The notes beneath the pieces were generated by a model. It saw only the letters and a program-made list of their open reading frames with translations, did not search any database and was not told the DNA's origin. A stretch of 64,000 bases of DNA from ZC4RG30 sp046347045 (GTDB taxonomy: Bacteria; Pseudomonadota; Gammaproteobacteria; Steroidobacterales; Steroidobacteraceae). The stretch spans positions 169,526-233,525 of the forward strand of contig JAXMGX010000007.1 in assembly GCA_046347045.1 (NCBI GenBank), in the 5' to 3' direction. Position numbers and translations under genes: made by a program. The number at the start of each line of letters is the position of its first letter. The first letter of the stretch is position 1. This document shows, piece by piece, positions 45,547 to 55,074 of the stretch.

Positions 45547-46245
45547 TCAGCCGGAAAGATTCACACCGAAGATGCGGCCTGCCAGCGCCGTGACGCCCAT
45601 GGCCGCCACGCCCCAGAAACCCACACGCAGCGCGGCGCGCAATCGCGGCGCACCGCCCAGCTTCGCGCCCATCACGCCCAGCGTCAGCAACAGCAGCAGC
45701 GAGGCGATGAACAGCACCACGGAGCGTTGCGCTGCCGGCGTCAGCGCGGCGATCAGCACCGGCGGCGCTGCGCCCACGGCGAACGACAGCATGGACGCCA
45801 CCGCGGCGATGCCGGGTCGTGCGCGCGTCAGATCGGTGATGCCCAGCTCTTCACGCGCATGGGTTGCCAGCAGGTCGTGCTTGGCCATCTCGGTGGCCAC
45901 CGTCTCGGCAAGCTGGCGCGGCATGCCGCGCTGCATGTAGATGCCGATCAGCTCCCGATGCTCGGCCTCCGGTGTCTCGGCGAGCTCGCGGCGCTCGCGC
46001 GCCAGATCCGCGCCCTCGCTGTCCGCCTGGGAACTGACGGACACGTATTCGCCGGCGCCCATCGACAGTGCACCGCCCACCAGGCCCGCGATGCCGGTCA
46101 TCAGGATGGTGGGTGTATCGAGCCTGGCGGCCGACACGCCCATCAACAGGCTGGCTGTGGAAATCAGGCCGTCATTCGCGCCGAGCACGGCTGCGCGCAG
46201 CCAGCCCACGCGCTCGATGCGGTGTCCCTCATGATGCGGTTTCAC
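45547..46245 (-). CDS. VIT1/CCC1-family transporter
   Basis: 232 aa. VIT family pattern: LRAAVLGANDGLISTASLLMGV, GLVGGALSMGAGEYVSVSSQADSE, an acidic cytosolic region (ERRELAETPEAEHRELIGIYM), then three C-terminal membrane helices. The family moves ferrous iron/manganese. GTG start at 46245 overlaps the stop of the DUF3465 gene (GTGA). Confidence 0.9.
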   Translation of the reverse strand: MKPHHEGHRIERVGWLRAAVLGANDGLISTASLLMGVSAARLDTPTILMTGIAGLVGGALSMGAGEYVSVSSQADSEGADLARERRELAETPEAEHRELIGIYMQRGMPRQLAETVATEMAKHDLLATHAREELGITDLTRARPGIAAVASMLSFAVGAAPPVLIAALTPAAQRSVVLFIASLLLLLTLGVMGAKLGGAPRLRAALRVGFWGVAAMGVTALAGRIFGVNLSG

Positions 46246-46685
46246 TGGTATCGCCGTCCTCGCCACTCTATGTATCCAGCCACGTGCCGCCCCTGGGGAT
46301 CGCGGTGCGTCCAGTGCAGGGTGCCGCCGCGGGGATTCCACGCGAATTCGCCTGAAATCCGCACGCGCTCACCCGTCCTCAGCCCCTCCAGCCGGGGCGC
46401 CAGGTCGATGTTGTGGGCCACCAGCAGCGTTTCGCCGCTATCTGCGCGAATAATGAACTTTTGATGCCGCGATCCGTCCCGATCATCGGGCAAAATGCGA
46501 ATCACGAGGCCGGAGGTGGTGACCTGTGCGCCGGTACGCCGCACCGGGCTTTGCTGCGATCTCTGTTGCGACGCAGCATGGCTGCCGTCTGCCACTGCCC
46601 GCGGGGGCATCAATCCACCCGCAATGCACACGCCGACAACCGGCAGCAACAGCGCGACCAAGGCGCCGAAACCCACCCGCTTCAA
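46242..46685 (-). CDS. DUF3465 exported protein
   Basis: 147 aa, signal peptide, then the DUF3465 domain: HQKFIIRADSGETLLVAHNIDLAPRL..GLRTGERVRISGEFAWNPRGGTLHWTHRDPQGRH. An OB-like fold is my inference. Translationally coupled to the VIT gene. Function unknown. Confidence 0.87.
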   Translation of the reverse strand: MKRVGFGALVALLLPVVGVCIAGGLMPPRAVADGSHAASQQRSQQSPVRRTGAQVTTSGLVIRILPDDRDGSRHQKFIIRADSGETLLVAHNIDLAPRLEGLRTGERVRISGEFAWNPRGGTLHWTHRDPQGRHVAGYIEWRGRRYQ

Positions 46686-46864
46686 GTGATGTAACTCCGC
46701 AAATGTGAACGTGTTGTATACGCAAACGCGGCCGGAACCGGCGCCGCGTCACGAGGTCTACTGCTCATGGACGTGGTGCCGTGGTCTGGGTCTTCGGTAT
46801 CGCATATCCTGCCGCGGAATCCAGCGCTTTGGATCGCGTACAAGTTCTTATATCGGGGCCAACA

Positions 46865-49324
46865 GTGAAAGATTCTCGCATTAAATCGGTGCTCGGCGCG
46901 CTGGTTCTCTCGATGGGCTGCATGACTGCGGCGAATGCGGCGCAGCCCGCGCCCCCGGGTGCCGCGCCGGCCAAGGCGGCGCCTGCCGAGCACGGCGATG
47001 TCACCGGCTGGGCGCTGCTCGGCAAGTACTGCACGGAATGCCACAACGCCGAGGACTGGGCCGGCAGCGTCGCGTTCGACACGATGACCGAAGGTGAAAT
47101 CGCCGACAACATCGACGTGATGGAGAAGACGGTGCGCAAGCTGCGCTCGCAGCAGATGCCGCCGGGCGGCCACAAGATGCCCGACAAGACCACGCGCGCG
47201 CAGTTCATCACCTGGCTCGAGGGCCGCCTCGACAAGGTGGGCGCGGAGCGCGAGGACGTCGGCCATGTGGGCCTGCACCGCCTGAACCGCAAGGAATACG
47301 CCAACGCCGTGCGCGACCTGCTCGGCATCGAGATCGATCCGGCCGACCTGCTGCCGCGTGATGAGCCGCGTGAAGGCTTCGACAACATAGCCGCGGCCCT
47401 CCAGGTCACGCCCTCCTTCCTCGACCAGTACATCGCCGCCGCGCGCACCGTGGTCGTGCAGGCGCTGGGCAACAAGGATGCGCTGCCCGCCGGCACCACG
47501 TATCGCGCACAGAAGCCATCGACGCAGATCTTCCACCAGGATGGACTGCCGCTGGGCACACGCGGTGGCATCGCGGTGAACCACAACTTCCCGGCCGACG
47601 GCGAGTACGTGCTGAACATCGCCAACATGGCGCAGGCGCTGTGGGTCTACAACATGGAGTTCCGCAACGACCTGGTCGTCACGCTCGACGGCAAGCTCGT
47701 GTACGAAACCTCCATCGGCGGCGAAGAAGACATGAAGGCCATCGACCAGAAGCAGGATCCTGCGGTCGAGGCCATCAACCAGCGCCTGAAGAACATCCGC
47801 TTCAACGCCAAGGCCGGCGTGCACAGCTTCGTGGTGGCGTTCCGCCATCGCAGCTTCGCCGAATCCGAAGACCGGCTGCAGATGTACACCCCGGGCGGCG
47901 GCAACGACCGCGTGCTGCGCGTCAGCTCCTTCGAGATCCGCGGCCCCTTCAATCCCACCGGCGTCAGCATGACCGACAGCCGCCGGCACGTGTTCACCTG
48001 CTACCCGAAGTCGGCTGCCGAGGAATCGCCCTGCGCCAGGCAGGTCATCAGTTCGGTGGCGCGCCGCGCTTTCCGGCGCCCGGTCACCGAACATGACGTG
48101 TCGGGCCTGATGCGCTTCTACGATGCCGGCCGCGCCGAAGGCGACTTCGACACCGGCGTGCGCCGCGCACTGACCGCGGTGCTGGCGCACCCGGACTTCC
48201 TGTTCCGCTCCGACCAGCCAGCGGGAGACCTGGCGCCGGGCACCATGTACCGCATCGACGATCTGGCGCTCGCCTCGCGCCTGTCGTTCTTCCTGTGGAG
48301 CAGCCTGCCCGACGACCAGCTTCTCGAAGTGGCGGCGGCCAACAAGCTGCACGAGCCCGAGGAACTCAAGCGCCAGGTCAAGCGCATGATCGCCGACCCG
48401 CGTTCGATCATGCTGGCGAAGAACTTCGGCTCGCAGTGGCTGAACCTCACCAAGCTGCCGGAGATCACGCCCGACCCGGCCATCTTCCCGTATGCCAGCG
48501 GCGCCGGCGACCTGCGCGATGACTTCGTGCAGGAGATCACGCTGTTCATGGACGACGTGATCCGCAACGACCAGAGCGTGCTCGATCTCATCTCCTCGCC
48601 CTATACCTTCGTCAACGAGCGCCTGGCGCTGCACTACGACATCAACACGGTGCGCGGCGACCAGTTCCGCAAGATCAAGCTGACGGATTCCTCGCGCTTC
48701 GGCCTGCTGGGCAAGGGTGGCGTGCTGATGACCAGCGCGTATCCGAACCGCACCTCGCCCGTGCTGCGCGGCGCCTACGTGCTCGAGCGCATCATGGGCA
48801 CGCCGCCACCCATCCCGCCGCCGGCGGTGGAGGCGCTGCCCACCGTCAATGCGCAGAAGAAGGCCGCCACCGTGCGCGAGCTGCTCGAAATCCACCGCAA
48901 GAAGCCGCAGTGCTATTCCTGCCACGCGGCCATCGACCCCATCGGCTTCGTGCTCGAGGGCTTCGACGCCACCGGCAAGGCGCGGCGCATCGACCGCTTC
49001 GCGCGCACCGCCATCGACACCATGGGCGAGCTGCCCGACGGCACCAAGGTGCGCAATCCCGACGAGCTGCGCGCGGCGCTGCTGGCCGACCCGGTGCCCT
49101 TCGTGCAGAACGTCACCGAGCGGTTGATCATGTACTCGCTGGGCCGCGTGATCGAGGCGCATGACATGCCGTTCGTGCGCGACATCGTGCGCCGATCGGC
49201 CGTCGACAACTACAAGGTCTCGACGCTCATCACCAACATCGTGCTCAGCGACGATTTCACCAAGGCCCGCGTGCCGGAAGCAAAGGACGCTCCCGCCATC
49301 AAGCAGGCTGCTCTCATCAAGTAA
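46865..49324 (+). CDS. Exported DUF1592-family di-heme protein
   Basis: 819 aa (GTG start, GGGG upstream). Signal peptide (residues 1-26). First heme motif C56-T-E-C-H60 in a cytochrome-c-like domain, then DUF1587 (HRLNRKEYANAVRDLLGIE), DUF1595/DUF1592 (RRAFRRPVTEHD, LTAVLAHPDFLFR, LASRLSFFLWSSLPDDQLL), DUF1588 (GLLGKGGVLMTSAYPNRTSPVLRG) and DUF1585 with a second motif C683-Y-S-C-H687. This architecture is common in planctomycetes and occurs in some proteobacteria, always with a DUF1552 partner. Biochemical role unknown; an extracytoplasmic redox enzyme is implied. The DUF1552 gene follows after 11 bases. Confidence 0.92.
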   Translation: MKDSRIKSVLGALVLSMGCMTAANAAQPAPPGAAPAKAAPAEHGDVTGWALLGKYCTECHNAEDWAGSVAFDTMTEGEIADNIDVMEKTVRKLRSQQMPPGGHKMPDKTTRAQFITWLEGRLDKVGAEREDVGHVGLHRLNRKEYANAVRDLLGIEIDPADLLPRDEPREGFDNIAAALQVTPSFLDQYIAAARTVVVQALGNKDALPAGTTYRAQKPSTQIFHQDGLPLGTRGGIAVNHNFPADGEYVLNIANMAQALWVYNMEFRNDLVVTLDGKLVYETSIGGEEDMKAIDQKQDPAVEAINQRLKNIRFNAKAGVHSFVVAFRHRSFAESEDRLQMYTPGGGNDRVLRVSSFEIRGPFNPTGVSMTDSRRHVFTCYPKSAAEESPCARQVISSVARRAFRRPVTEHDVSGLMRFYDAGRAEGDFDTGVRRALTAVLAHPDFLFRSDQPAGDLAPGTMYRIDDLALASRLSFFLWSSLPDDQLLEVAAANKLHEPEELKRQVKRMIADPRSIMLAKNFGSQWLNLTKLPEITPDPAIFPYASGAGDLRDDFVQEITLFMDDVIRNDQSVLDLISSPYTFVNERLALHYDINTVRGDQFRKIKLTDSSRFGLLGKGGVLMTSAYPNRTSPVLRGAYVLERIMGTPPPIPPPAVEALPTVNAQKKAATVRELLEIHRKKPQCYSCHAAIDPIGFVLEGFDATGKARRIDRFARTAIDTMGELPDGTKVRNPDELRAALLADPVPFVQNVTERLIMYSLGRVIEAHDMPFVRDIVRRSAVDNYKVSTLITNIVLSDDFTKARVPEAKDAPAIKQAALIK

Positions 49325-49335
49325 GGGGACAGTCC

Positions 49336-50649
49336 ATGTTCATCAGCAAGAAACATCTTTCCCGCCGCACCGTGCTGCGGGGTGCCGGCGCCGCGATCGC
49401 GCTGCCGCTGCTGGATGCGATGATCCCCGCCGGCACGGCGCTGGCGCAGACGGCCGCGAAACCTGCGCCGCGCATGGGCTTCATCTACTTCCCGCACGGC
49501 GCGATCATGAAGGCTTGGTCGCCGGCCGAAACCGGCACGGCGTACACGCCTTCGCCCATCCTGAAGCCGCTGGAGCCCTTTCGCTCGCACCTGACCATCG
49601 TCAGCGGCCTGCGCAACAAGGGCGGCGAGAGCTCCGACCCGCACGGCATCATGGCCGGCACCTGGCTGTCGTGCTTCGGCATCAAGGGTCGCGAAGGCGA
49701 CATGGGCACCACGGCCGACCAGATCGCCGCGCGGCATTTCGCCGGCGCCACGCCGATCCCGTCGCTGGAACTCACCGGTGAAGGCGGCAACGCCACCTGC
49801 GGCCAGGGCGCCACGGGCTGCGGTTTCGGCAGCACCGTTGCCTTCCGCACGCCCTTCCAGCCGCTGCCGATGGAAGACAACCCGCGCAAGATTTTCTACC
49901 AGCTCTTCGGCCAGGGCGACACCACCAGGGAGCGCAAGGCCATTCTGGCGGAGACGGGAAGCCTGCTCGATTACGTGATGGCCGAGGGCGCCTCGCTGCA
50001 GAAGCGCATCGGCGCCGCCGACCGCGCACGCGTCAACGACTACCTGGAATCCGTGCGCGAAGTGGAGCAGCGCGTGCAGCGCCTCGCCACCAGCAAGAGC
50101 TCGCAGATGGACCTGCCCAACGCGCCGCAGGGCGTGCCCGACCAGTTCGGCGATCACCTCGACGCGCTGTTCGACCTGATCGCCCTCGCCTGGCAGGCCA
50201 ACCAGACGCAGGTGGCCTCGATGATGATCGCCAAGGAGGTGTCGATGCGCACCTACCCGAACCTGTCGATCACCGAGGCCTTCCATCCGCTGTCGCACCA
50301 TGCGAACGATCCCTCGAAGATCGAGCGCCTGGTCCAGATCCAGAACTACCACACGCAGGTGTTCGCCAAGTTCATCAAGAAGCTGTCGACCATGCAGGAT
50401 GGCGACGGCACGATGCTCGACCACTCGATCATCCTGTACGGCAGCAACATGTCGAACAGCGACCTGCACAACAACGACCCGCTGCCCAATGCCATCCTTG
50501 GCAAGGGCTATGGCCGCATCAAGGGTGGCCAGCACCTGAAGTACCCGCAGGACACGCCGCACGCCAACCTGCTGCTCACGCTGCTCGACCGCGCCGGCGT
50601 CACGCTGCCGGCATTGGGCAACAGCACGGGCACCTTCGCGGAGGTGTGA
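49336..50649 (+). CDS. Tat-exported DUF1552 protein
   Basis: 437 aa. Twin-arginine signal SRRTVLRGAGAAIALPLLDAM. The DUF1552 core is clear: PRMGFIYFPHGAIMKAW, LTIVSGLRNKGG, TWLSC, SLELTGEG, RKAILAETGSLLDYV. Related to the DUF1501/sulfatase-like fold family. Strictly paired with the upstream DUF1592 gene. Its ending TGA overlaps the ATG of the ankyrin gene. Function unknown. Confidence 0.92.
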   Translation: MFISKKHLSRRTVLRGAGAAIALPLLDAMIPAGTALAQTAAKPAPRMGFIYFPHGAIMKAWSPAETGTAYTPSPILKPLEPFRSHLTIVSGLRNKGGESSDPHGIMAGTWLSCFGIKGREGDMGTTADQIAARHFAGATPIPSLELTGEGGNATCGQGATGCGFGSTVAFRTPFQPLPMEDNPRKIFYQLFGQGDTTRERKAILAETGSLLDYVMAEGASLQKRIGAADRARVNDYLESVREVEQRVQRLATSKSSQMDLPNAPQGVPDQFGDHLDALFDLIALAWQANQTQVASMMIAKEVSMRTYPNLSITEAFHPLSHHANDPSKIERLVQIQNYHTQVFAKFIKKLSTMQDGDGTMLDHSIILYGSNMSNSDLHNNDPLPNAILGKGYGRIKGGQHLKYPQDTPHANLLLTLLDRAGVTLPALGNSTGTFAEV

Positions 50650-52169
50650 TGAACGTCGTATCGCGCAGGCACCGCAACGGCATTGTCGTTGCGGGCCTGG
50701 TGTCGCTCGCCGTCATGGCGGCCATGCCCGCCGCTGCGGCGCACGCAGCGGCAGTCGAAGGCACGAGCAGTGCCGCCGGCGCCGTGCAGAACGACGGCGC
50801 GACGCCGCTGCTGTGGGCCGTGTATCGCGGCGACGAAGCCGAAGTGGCCCGCCTGCTGAAGACGGGCGCCGACTGGCGCAAGGGCAATGCCTTCGGCGCC
50901 ACGCCCTTCGGCGAAGCCGCGCGCATCGGCCATGCGCCCATCCTCGCGTTGCTGCTGAAGGCCGGCGCCGATCCGCGCGCCACCACCGGCGAAGGCCAGA
51001 CGGCGCTGCACCTCGTGGCGCGCACCGGCAATGTGGATGCGGCGAAGCTGCTGGTGAAGGCCGGCGCCGACGTCAACGCGCGCGAAGGCTGGGGCGGACA
51101 GACGCCGCTGATGTGGGCCGCGTCGCAGAACCAGCCGGCGATGATCGCCTTCCTGATCTCGAAGGGCGCCGATGCCAATGCACACGCCACCGTGCGCGGC
51201 TGGCAGCGCCGCGTCACCGCCGAGGGCCGCCCCAAGGACATGAACCATGGCGGCTTCACGCCGCTGCTGTTCGCCGCGCGCGAGGGCTATGTGGAAGCGG
51301 CCCGCGCGCTGCTGAAGAACGGCGCCGATATCGACCGCCCCGATCCCGACGGCACCACGCCGCTGGTGATGGCGCTGACCAATGGCCAGTGGGACATGGC
51401 GAAGGTGCTGATCGAATCCGGTGCCAACGTCAACGACTGGGATTTCTGGGGTCAGTCGCCGCTGTACATGGCGGTGGACATGAACATCCTGCCCGCGGGC
51501 TTTCGCGTGGAGCTGCCACGCATGGATGAAGCCACCGGCCTCGACATCATCAAGCTGCTGCTGGCGAAGGGCGCAAACCCCAATGTGCAGCTCAAGCTGC
51601 GTCCCCCGTACCGCAACGCCGTGCAGGACCGCGGCGCCGATGGCGCGCTCATCGCCGGCGCCACGCCGCTGATGCGCGCTGCGGCCGGCGGTGACATCGC
51701 GGCGCTGAAGCTGCTGCTGGCCGCGGGCGCCAAGGTCGATCTGCCCAATGAAGAAGGTGCCACGCCGCTAATGGCGGCGGTGTCGGCCGCCGGCACGCGC
51801 GGCAGGAACAAGACCGAGGAGCAGGCGCTGGAAGCGGTGAAGCTGCTGCGCGCCGCGGGCGCGGATGTGAACTCGCATGATGTGCGCGGCATGACGGCCG
51901 CGCACAGCGCTGCGTTCCGCGGCTGGAAAACGGTGCTGACGGAACTGGCCGCGGAGGGCGCCAACCTCGATGCCCGCGAGTCCGACAAGCTCACGCCGCT
52001 CGATTACGCATTGGGCCGCAGCCGTGTCGGCTTCCTGCAGACCAAGCCTCCGGTGCGCACCGAGACCGCGGCGCTGCTGCGGCAACTTGGCGCCAAGGAC
52101 GAAAACCCCAATCTGCCGCCGTGGCCCGGCGTCGGAACCCCTGGACTGAGAGCGATCGTACCCCGATGA
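50649..52169 (+). CDS. Exported ankyrin-repeat protein
   Basis: 506 aa. Signal peptide (cleavage near AHAA), then about nine ankyrin repeats, e.g. TPLLWAVYRGDEAEVARLLKTGAD, GQTALHLVARTGNVDAAKLLVKAGADVN, GFTPLLFAAREGYVEAARALLKNGADID, GMTAAHSAAFRGWKTVLTELAAEGANLD. It is likely a periplasmic scaffold. Coupled by overlap to both neighbours. GTG at 50646 is an alternative start. Confidence 0.92.
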   Translation: MNVVSRRHRNGIVVAGLVSLAVMAAMPAAAAHAAAVEGTSSAAGAVQNDGATPLLWAVYRGDEAEVARLLKTGADWRKGNAFGATPFGEAARIGHAPILALLLKAGADPRATTGEGQTALHLVARTGNVDAAKLLVKAGADVNAREGWGGQTPLMWAASQNQPAMIAFLISKGADANAHATVRGWQRRVTAEGRPKDMNHGGFTPLLFAAREGYVEAARALLKNGADIDRPDPDGTTPLVMALTNGQWDMAKVLIESGANVNDWDFWGQSPLYMAVDMNILPAGFRVELPRMDEATGLDIIKLLLAKGANPNVQLKLRPPYRNAVQDRGADGALIAGATPLMRAAAGGDIAALKLLLAAGAKVDLPNEEGATPLMAAVSAAGTRGRNKTEEQALEAVKLLRAAGADVNSHDVRGMTAAHSAAFRGWKTVLTELAAEGANLDARESDKLTPLDYALGRSRVGFLQTKPPVRTETAALLRQLGAKDENPNLPPWPGVGTPGLRAIVPR

Positions 52170-53098
52170 GCAATTTCACCCGTCGCGGCTTCCTGCAGGT
52201 TGCCGCTGCCACTTCCGCCGGCGCCGCGCTGGCGGCCACCTCCATCGACACCGCCTTCGCGCGCGACGCCAGGGAATCACTGCAGGTGGTACCGCTCACC
52301 GGCGGTCTGTCGCTGATCACCGGCGCCGGCGGCAATGTCGTGGTCATGGGCAGCCCCGAAGGCGCGCTGCTGGTGGATGGCGGCAACGCAGCGAATTCCG
52401 CCGCACTCTTGAAGCTGGCGCTGAAGACCAGCGGCGCGAAGCAGGTGCACACGCTGTTCAACACGCACTGGCATCCGGACCAGACAGGCTCGAACGAGCG
52501 CGTGGCCAAGACCGGTGCACGCATCATCGCGCAGGAGAACACCCGGCTGTGGCTGGGCCGCAAGATCAACACCGACTGGCTCCCCCAGGGCTATGGCCCG
52601 CTGCCCAAGCCCGCGCTGCCCAACAAGAGCTTCTACACCACCGACAGCATCGACTTCGGCGGCGACAAGCTCAACTTCGGCCATCTCGGTCAGGCGCACA
52701 CCGATGGTGACCTGTACGTGCACTTCACCAGGGCCAATGTGCTGGTCGCCGGTGGCGTGGTGTCGAGCGCCGGCTGGCCGCTGCTCGACTGGCAGACCGG
52801 CGGCTGGATCGGCGGCCTGGTGGCCGCCTATGACCGCCTGCTCAAAGTCGCCGACGACAAGACCGTGGTGGTGCCGGCCAATGGTGCACCCGTGGGCCGC
52901 AAGGAACTGCAGGCCTGGCGCGAGATGTATTTCCAGGTGTTCGACCGCTGCGTGAAGCAGCTCGTGAAGGGCATGGGCCCGGATGAATGCGCCGACACCC
53001 AGCCCGCGAAGGAATACGAGGCGCAGTTCGGCCCGTCACGCACCTTCGTGCTGGCTGCGTTCAAGAGCCTGTGGGGACACTACGCGCCCGATGCGTGA
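52166..53098 (+). CDS. Tat-exported metallo-beta-lactamase-fold protein with altered metal motif
   Basis: 310 aa. Tat signal FTRRGFLQVAAATSAGAAL. The MBL fold is seen in LLVDGG, THWHPDQTGSN (residues 100-110) and GQAHTDGDLYVHF. The canonical HxHxDH reads HWHPDQ, so the second-metal His is Gln, and the final GHG-type motif reads ANGAP. Loss of one metal site or a non-hydrolytic role is possible. Its ATG overlaps the ankyrin gene stop. Confidence 0.88.
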   Translation: MSNFTRRGFLQVAAATSAGAALAATSIDTAFARDARESLQVVPLTGGLSLITGAGGNVVVMGSPEGALLVDGGNAANSAALLKLALKTSGAKQVHTLFNTHWHPDQTGSNERVAKTGARIIAQENTRLWLGRKINTDWLPQGYGPLPKPALPNKSFYTTDSIDFGGDKLNFGHLGQAHTDGDLYVHFTRANVLVAGGVVSSAGWPLLDWQTGGWIGGLVAAYDRLLKVADDKTVVVPANGAPVGRKELQAWREMYFQVFDRCVKQLVKGMGPDECADTQPAKEYEAQFGPSRTFVLAAFKSLWGHYAPDA

Positions 53099-53106
53099 GC
53101 AGGACA

Positions 53107-53126
53107 CGGCGCCCGCTCCGGCGCCG
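53107..53126. terminator. Hairpin between convergent MBL and quinoprotein genes
   Basis: 7-bp GC stem (53107-53113 with 53120-53126), 6-base loop; no T-run. May end both transcripts. Confidence 0.35.
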
Positions 53127-53136
53127 ATGCTCGCGG

Positions 53137-55041
53137 CTAGTTGACCGCGCGCTTCTTCCGGAACGCCAGGAACAGATTCCCCGGCCGTTCGCCACCCATG
53201 ATGGCGTAGCCGGAATTCACGAACACCATGCCCCTGGCCGCGACGATGGACGCGTTGTCGATGGCGCCGCCATGACCCGCGATGCCGTTCACGCCGGTGA
53301 TCGGCCGCGCCACGTCGTACTGCCACAGGATGGCGCCGGTTGCGGCATCGAAGGCGCGCAGCAATCCATCGACGCTGCCCGCGAATACCGCACCATCGAT
53401 CACCGTCGGCGGACTCGACAGCCCCGTGTTGGCATTGCATGTGGGCACGCGCGCCTTGCGGTCGCCGCTGCAGTCGCCCACCGACGTGAAGCTCCAGCGC
53501 ACCTCGCCGGTGGTGTAGTCCACCGCATGCAGCCCTGGCGTCTGGTTCGGGTCTTCGCCCTGCGCATTGGGCATCTTGTGAATGGGCACGTACACATTGC
53601 GTGCGTCCACCGCCATGCCCCAGTGGATGCCGCCCAGCGGCGACCCCTTGCCGAACTCGCGGTTCCACAGCAGCTTGCCGGTATCCGGGTCCAGCGCCCA
53701 CAACATGCCGGACTTCTGCCCCGCCAGCAGCACGTCGCTGCCATCGGCACGATGCGCGAGGATGGGCGCCGCGCCAAAGTCCACGTCGAGCAACCGACCT
53801 TCGTTCGGGCAGTTCAGCGACTTCTTCGGGCGCAGGCAGGCGGTGAGGAAGATGTCATCCGGCGTGGCCTGGAATTTCCAGCGCAGCTTGCCGGTCTTCA
53901 TCTCCAGCGCCAGGATGGAATCGGTGGTGTCGGCGGCCGGCGCGGAAGTGGCCTCGCCCGTGCCGACGTAGATCAGTCCGCGCTTTTCATCCACCACGGG
54001 CGATGACCATATCGGCGCGCCCGACGGACCCCACAACATCTTGCCGTCGCCGCGATCGCGCACCGGCCTGGCATCGGGCATGGTTTCGTAGCGCCACACC
54101 ATCCTGCCGCTGCGCGCATCCAGCGCGGCGAACATGCCATGCGTCTTGCAGCATTCATGCGTGTCGTCGCCGCCGAAATTGATCTCTGAAGCCGAAATCG
54201 GCATGTACACGCGATTGCCCACGATCTGCGGCGTGCCGGTGGCATTCGACAGATCCCAGCGGCCCACCGGCGTCTTCCAGATCAGCTTGCCGGTGGCGGC
54301 ATCCACCAGATGCACGTTCACCGCCGCATCGGCGAAGGCAATGACCGCGCGGCCCGAAGGCAGCACGCCATAGGCCACGCCGGTGCGCAGCGGCACATTG
54401 CTGGTGTACACCCACCTGAAGCAGGGCGCGTCGCCCGAGATGTCGGTGGCGAACACGCGCGCCTCGTCCGTCACCGGCAGGAACAGCGTGTCGCCGGCGA
54501 TTGCCGCCTGGGCACGCATGGTGCTGGCGCGCGGGAAAGCCAGCACCCATGCCAGTTCCAGGTCCTTCACCTCGGCCGTCGACAGTCCGGCCTGCTCGCG
54601 CGTGAGCTGACGGCGGTTGTCGCGCGTGAAGCCGAAGCCCAGCACATTCGCCGCGCCTTCGGGCGGCAGCCGCATCGCCGCCACGTCCTTGCCGCAGCGC
54701 ATGGCGTCGATCCAGCGCTCGTCCACCACCTGCCGCCCGACTATGAAATCCACGAGCTGGCCGCGCTGGCGCTCGTTCAGGCCCTTGGCCTGCTCCTTCA
54801 TCTTGCCGTCGGTCATGGCGAAGAAAAGATTGCCCAGCCGCATGTTCCTGAGCTGCGCGAAGGGCACGGCACGCGTGAGATCGGGTTTGTCGTGGCAGGC
54901 CGAGCAGTGTTTTTCATACAGCGCCTGGCCGGGATGAACCGCAGCACTGGCGGCAGCTTCGGCGGCCAAGGCGGCATTGCCACCGGCCAACAGCGCACAC
55001 AGCAGGACGAACCCGGCGAGGTCCGCACGGATGTTTCTCAT
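53137..55041 (-). CDS. PQQ quinoprotein with N-terminal cytochrome c domain (PVA-dehydrogenase-like)
   Basis: 634 aa. Signal peptide, heme motif C46-S-A-C-H50 in an N-terminal cytochrome c domain, then an eight-bladed PQQ propeller (WSSPVVDEKRGLIYVGTGEAT, LRWKFQATPDD, GSPLGGIHWGMAVDARNVYVP, SSPPTVIDGAVFAGSVDG). Heme before the propeller matches polyvinyl-alcohol dehydrogenase rather than ordinary quinohemoprotein ADHs, where the heme is C-terminal. A CCK near residue 300 may be the vicinal disulfide. Periplasmic alcohol oxidation with electrons to cytochrome c is expected. Confidence 0.92.
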   Translation of the reverse strand: MRNIRADLAGFVLLCALLAGGNAALAAEAAASAAVHPGQALYEKHCSACHDKPDLTRAVPFAQLRNMRLGNLFFAMTDGKMKEQAKGLNERQRGQLVDFIVGRQVVDERWIDAMRCGKDVAAMRLPPEGAANVLGFGFTRDNRRQLTREQAGLSTAEVKDLELAWVLAFPRASTMRAQAAIAGDTLFLPVTDEARVFATDISGDAPCFRWVYTSNVPLRTGVAYGVLPSGRAVIAFADAAVNVHLVDAATGKLIWKTPVGRWDLSNATGTPQIVGNRVYMPISASEINFGGDDTHECCKTHGMFAALDARSGRMVWRYETMPDARPVRDRGDGKMLWGPSGAPIWSSPVVDEKRGLIYVGTGEATSAPAADTTDSILALEMKTGKLRWKFQATPDDIFLTACLRPKKSLNCPNEGRLLDVDFGAAPILAHRADGSDVLLAGQKSGMLWALDPDTGKLLWNREFGKGSPLGGIHWGMAVDARNVYVPIHKMPNAQGEDPNQTPGLHAVDYTTGEVRWSFTSVGDCSGDRKARVPTCNANTGLSSPPTVIDGAVFAGSVDGLLRAFDAATGAILWQYDVARPITGVNGIAGHGGAIDNASIVAARGMVFVNSGYAIMGGERPGNLFLAFRKKRAVN

Positions 55042-55074
55042 GACTCCCCCCGATTCTTCAGACGCGCGGTATTT

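Noticed and set aside
46781..46864. Upstream GTG/ATG extension of the DUF1592 gene
   Set aside because: It would bury the signal peptide; GTG 46865 gives a normal N-terminus.
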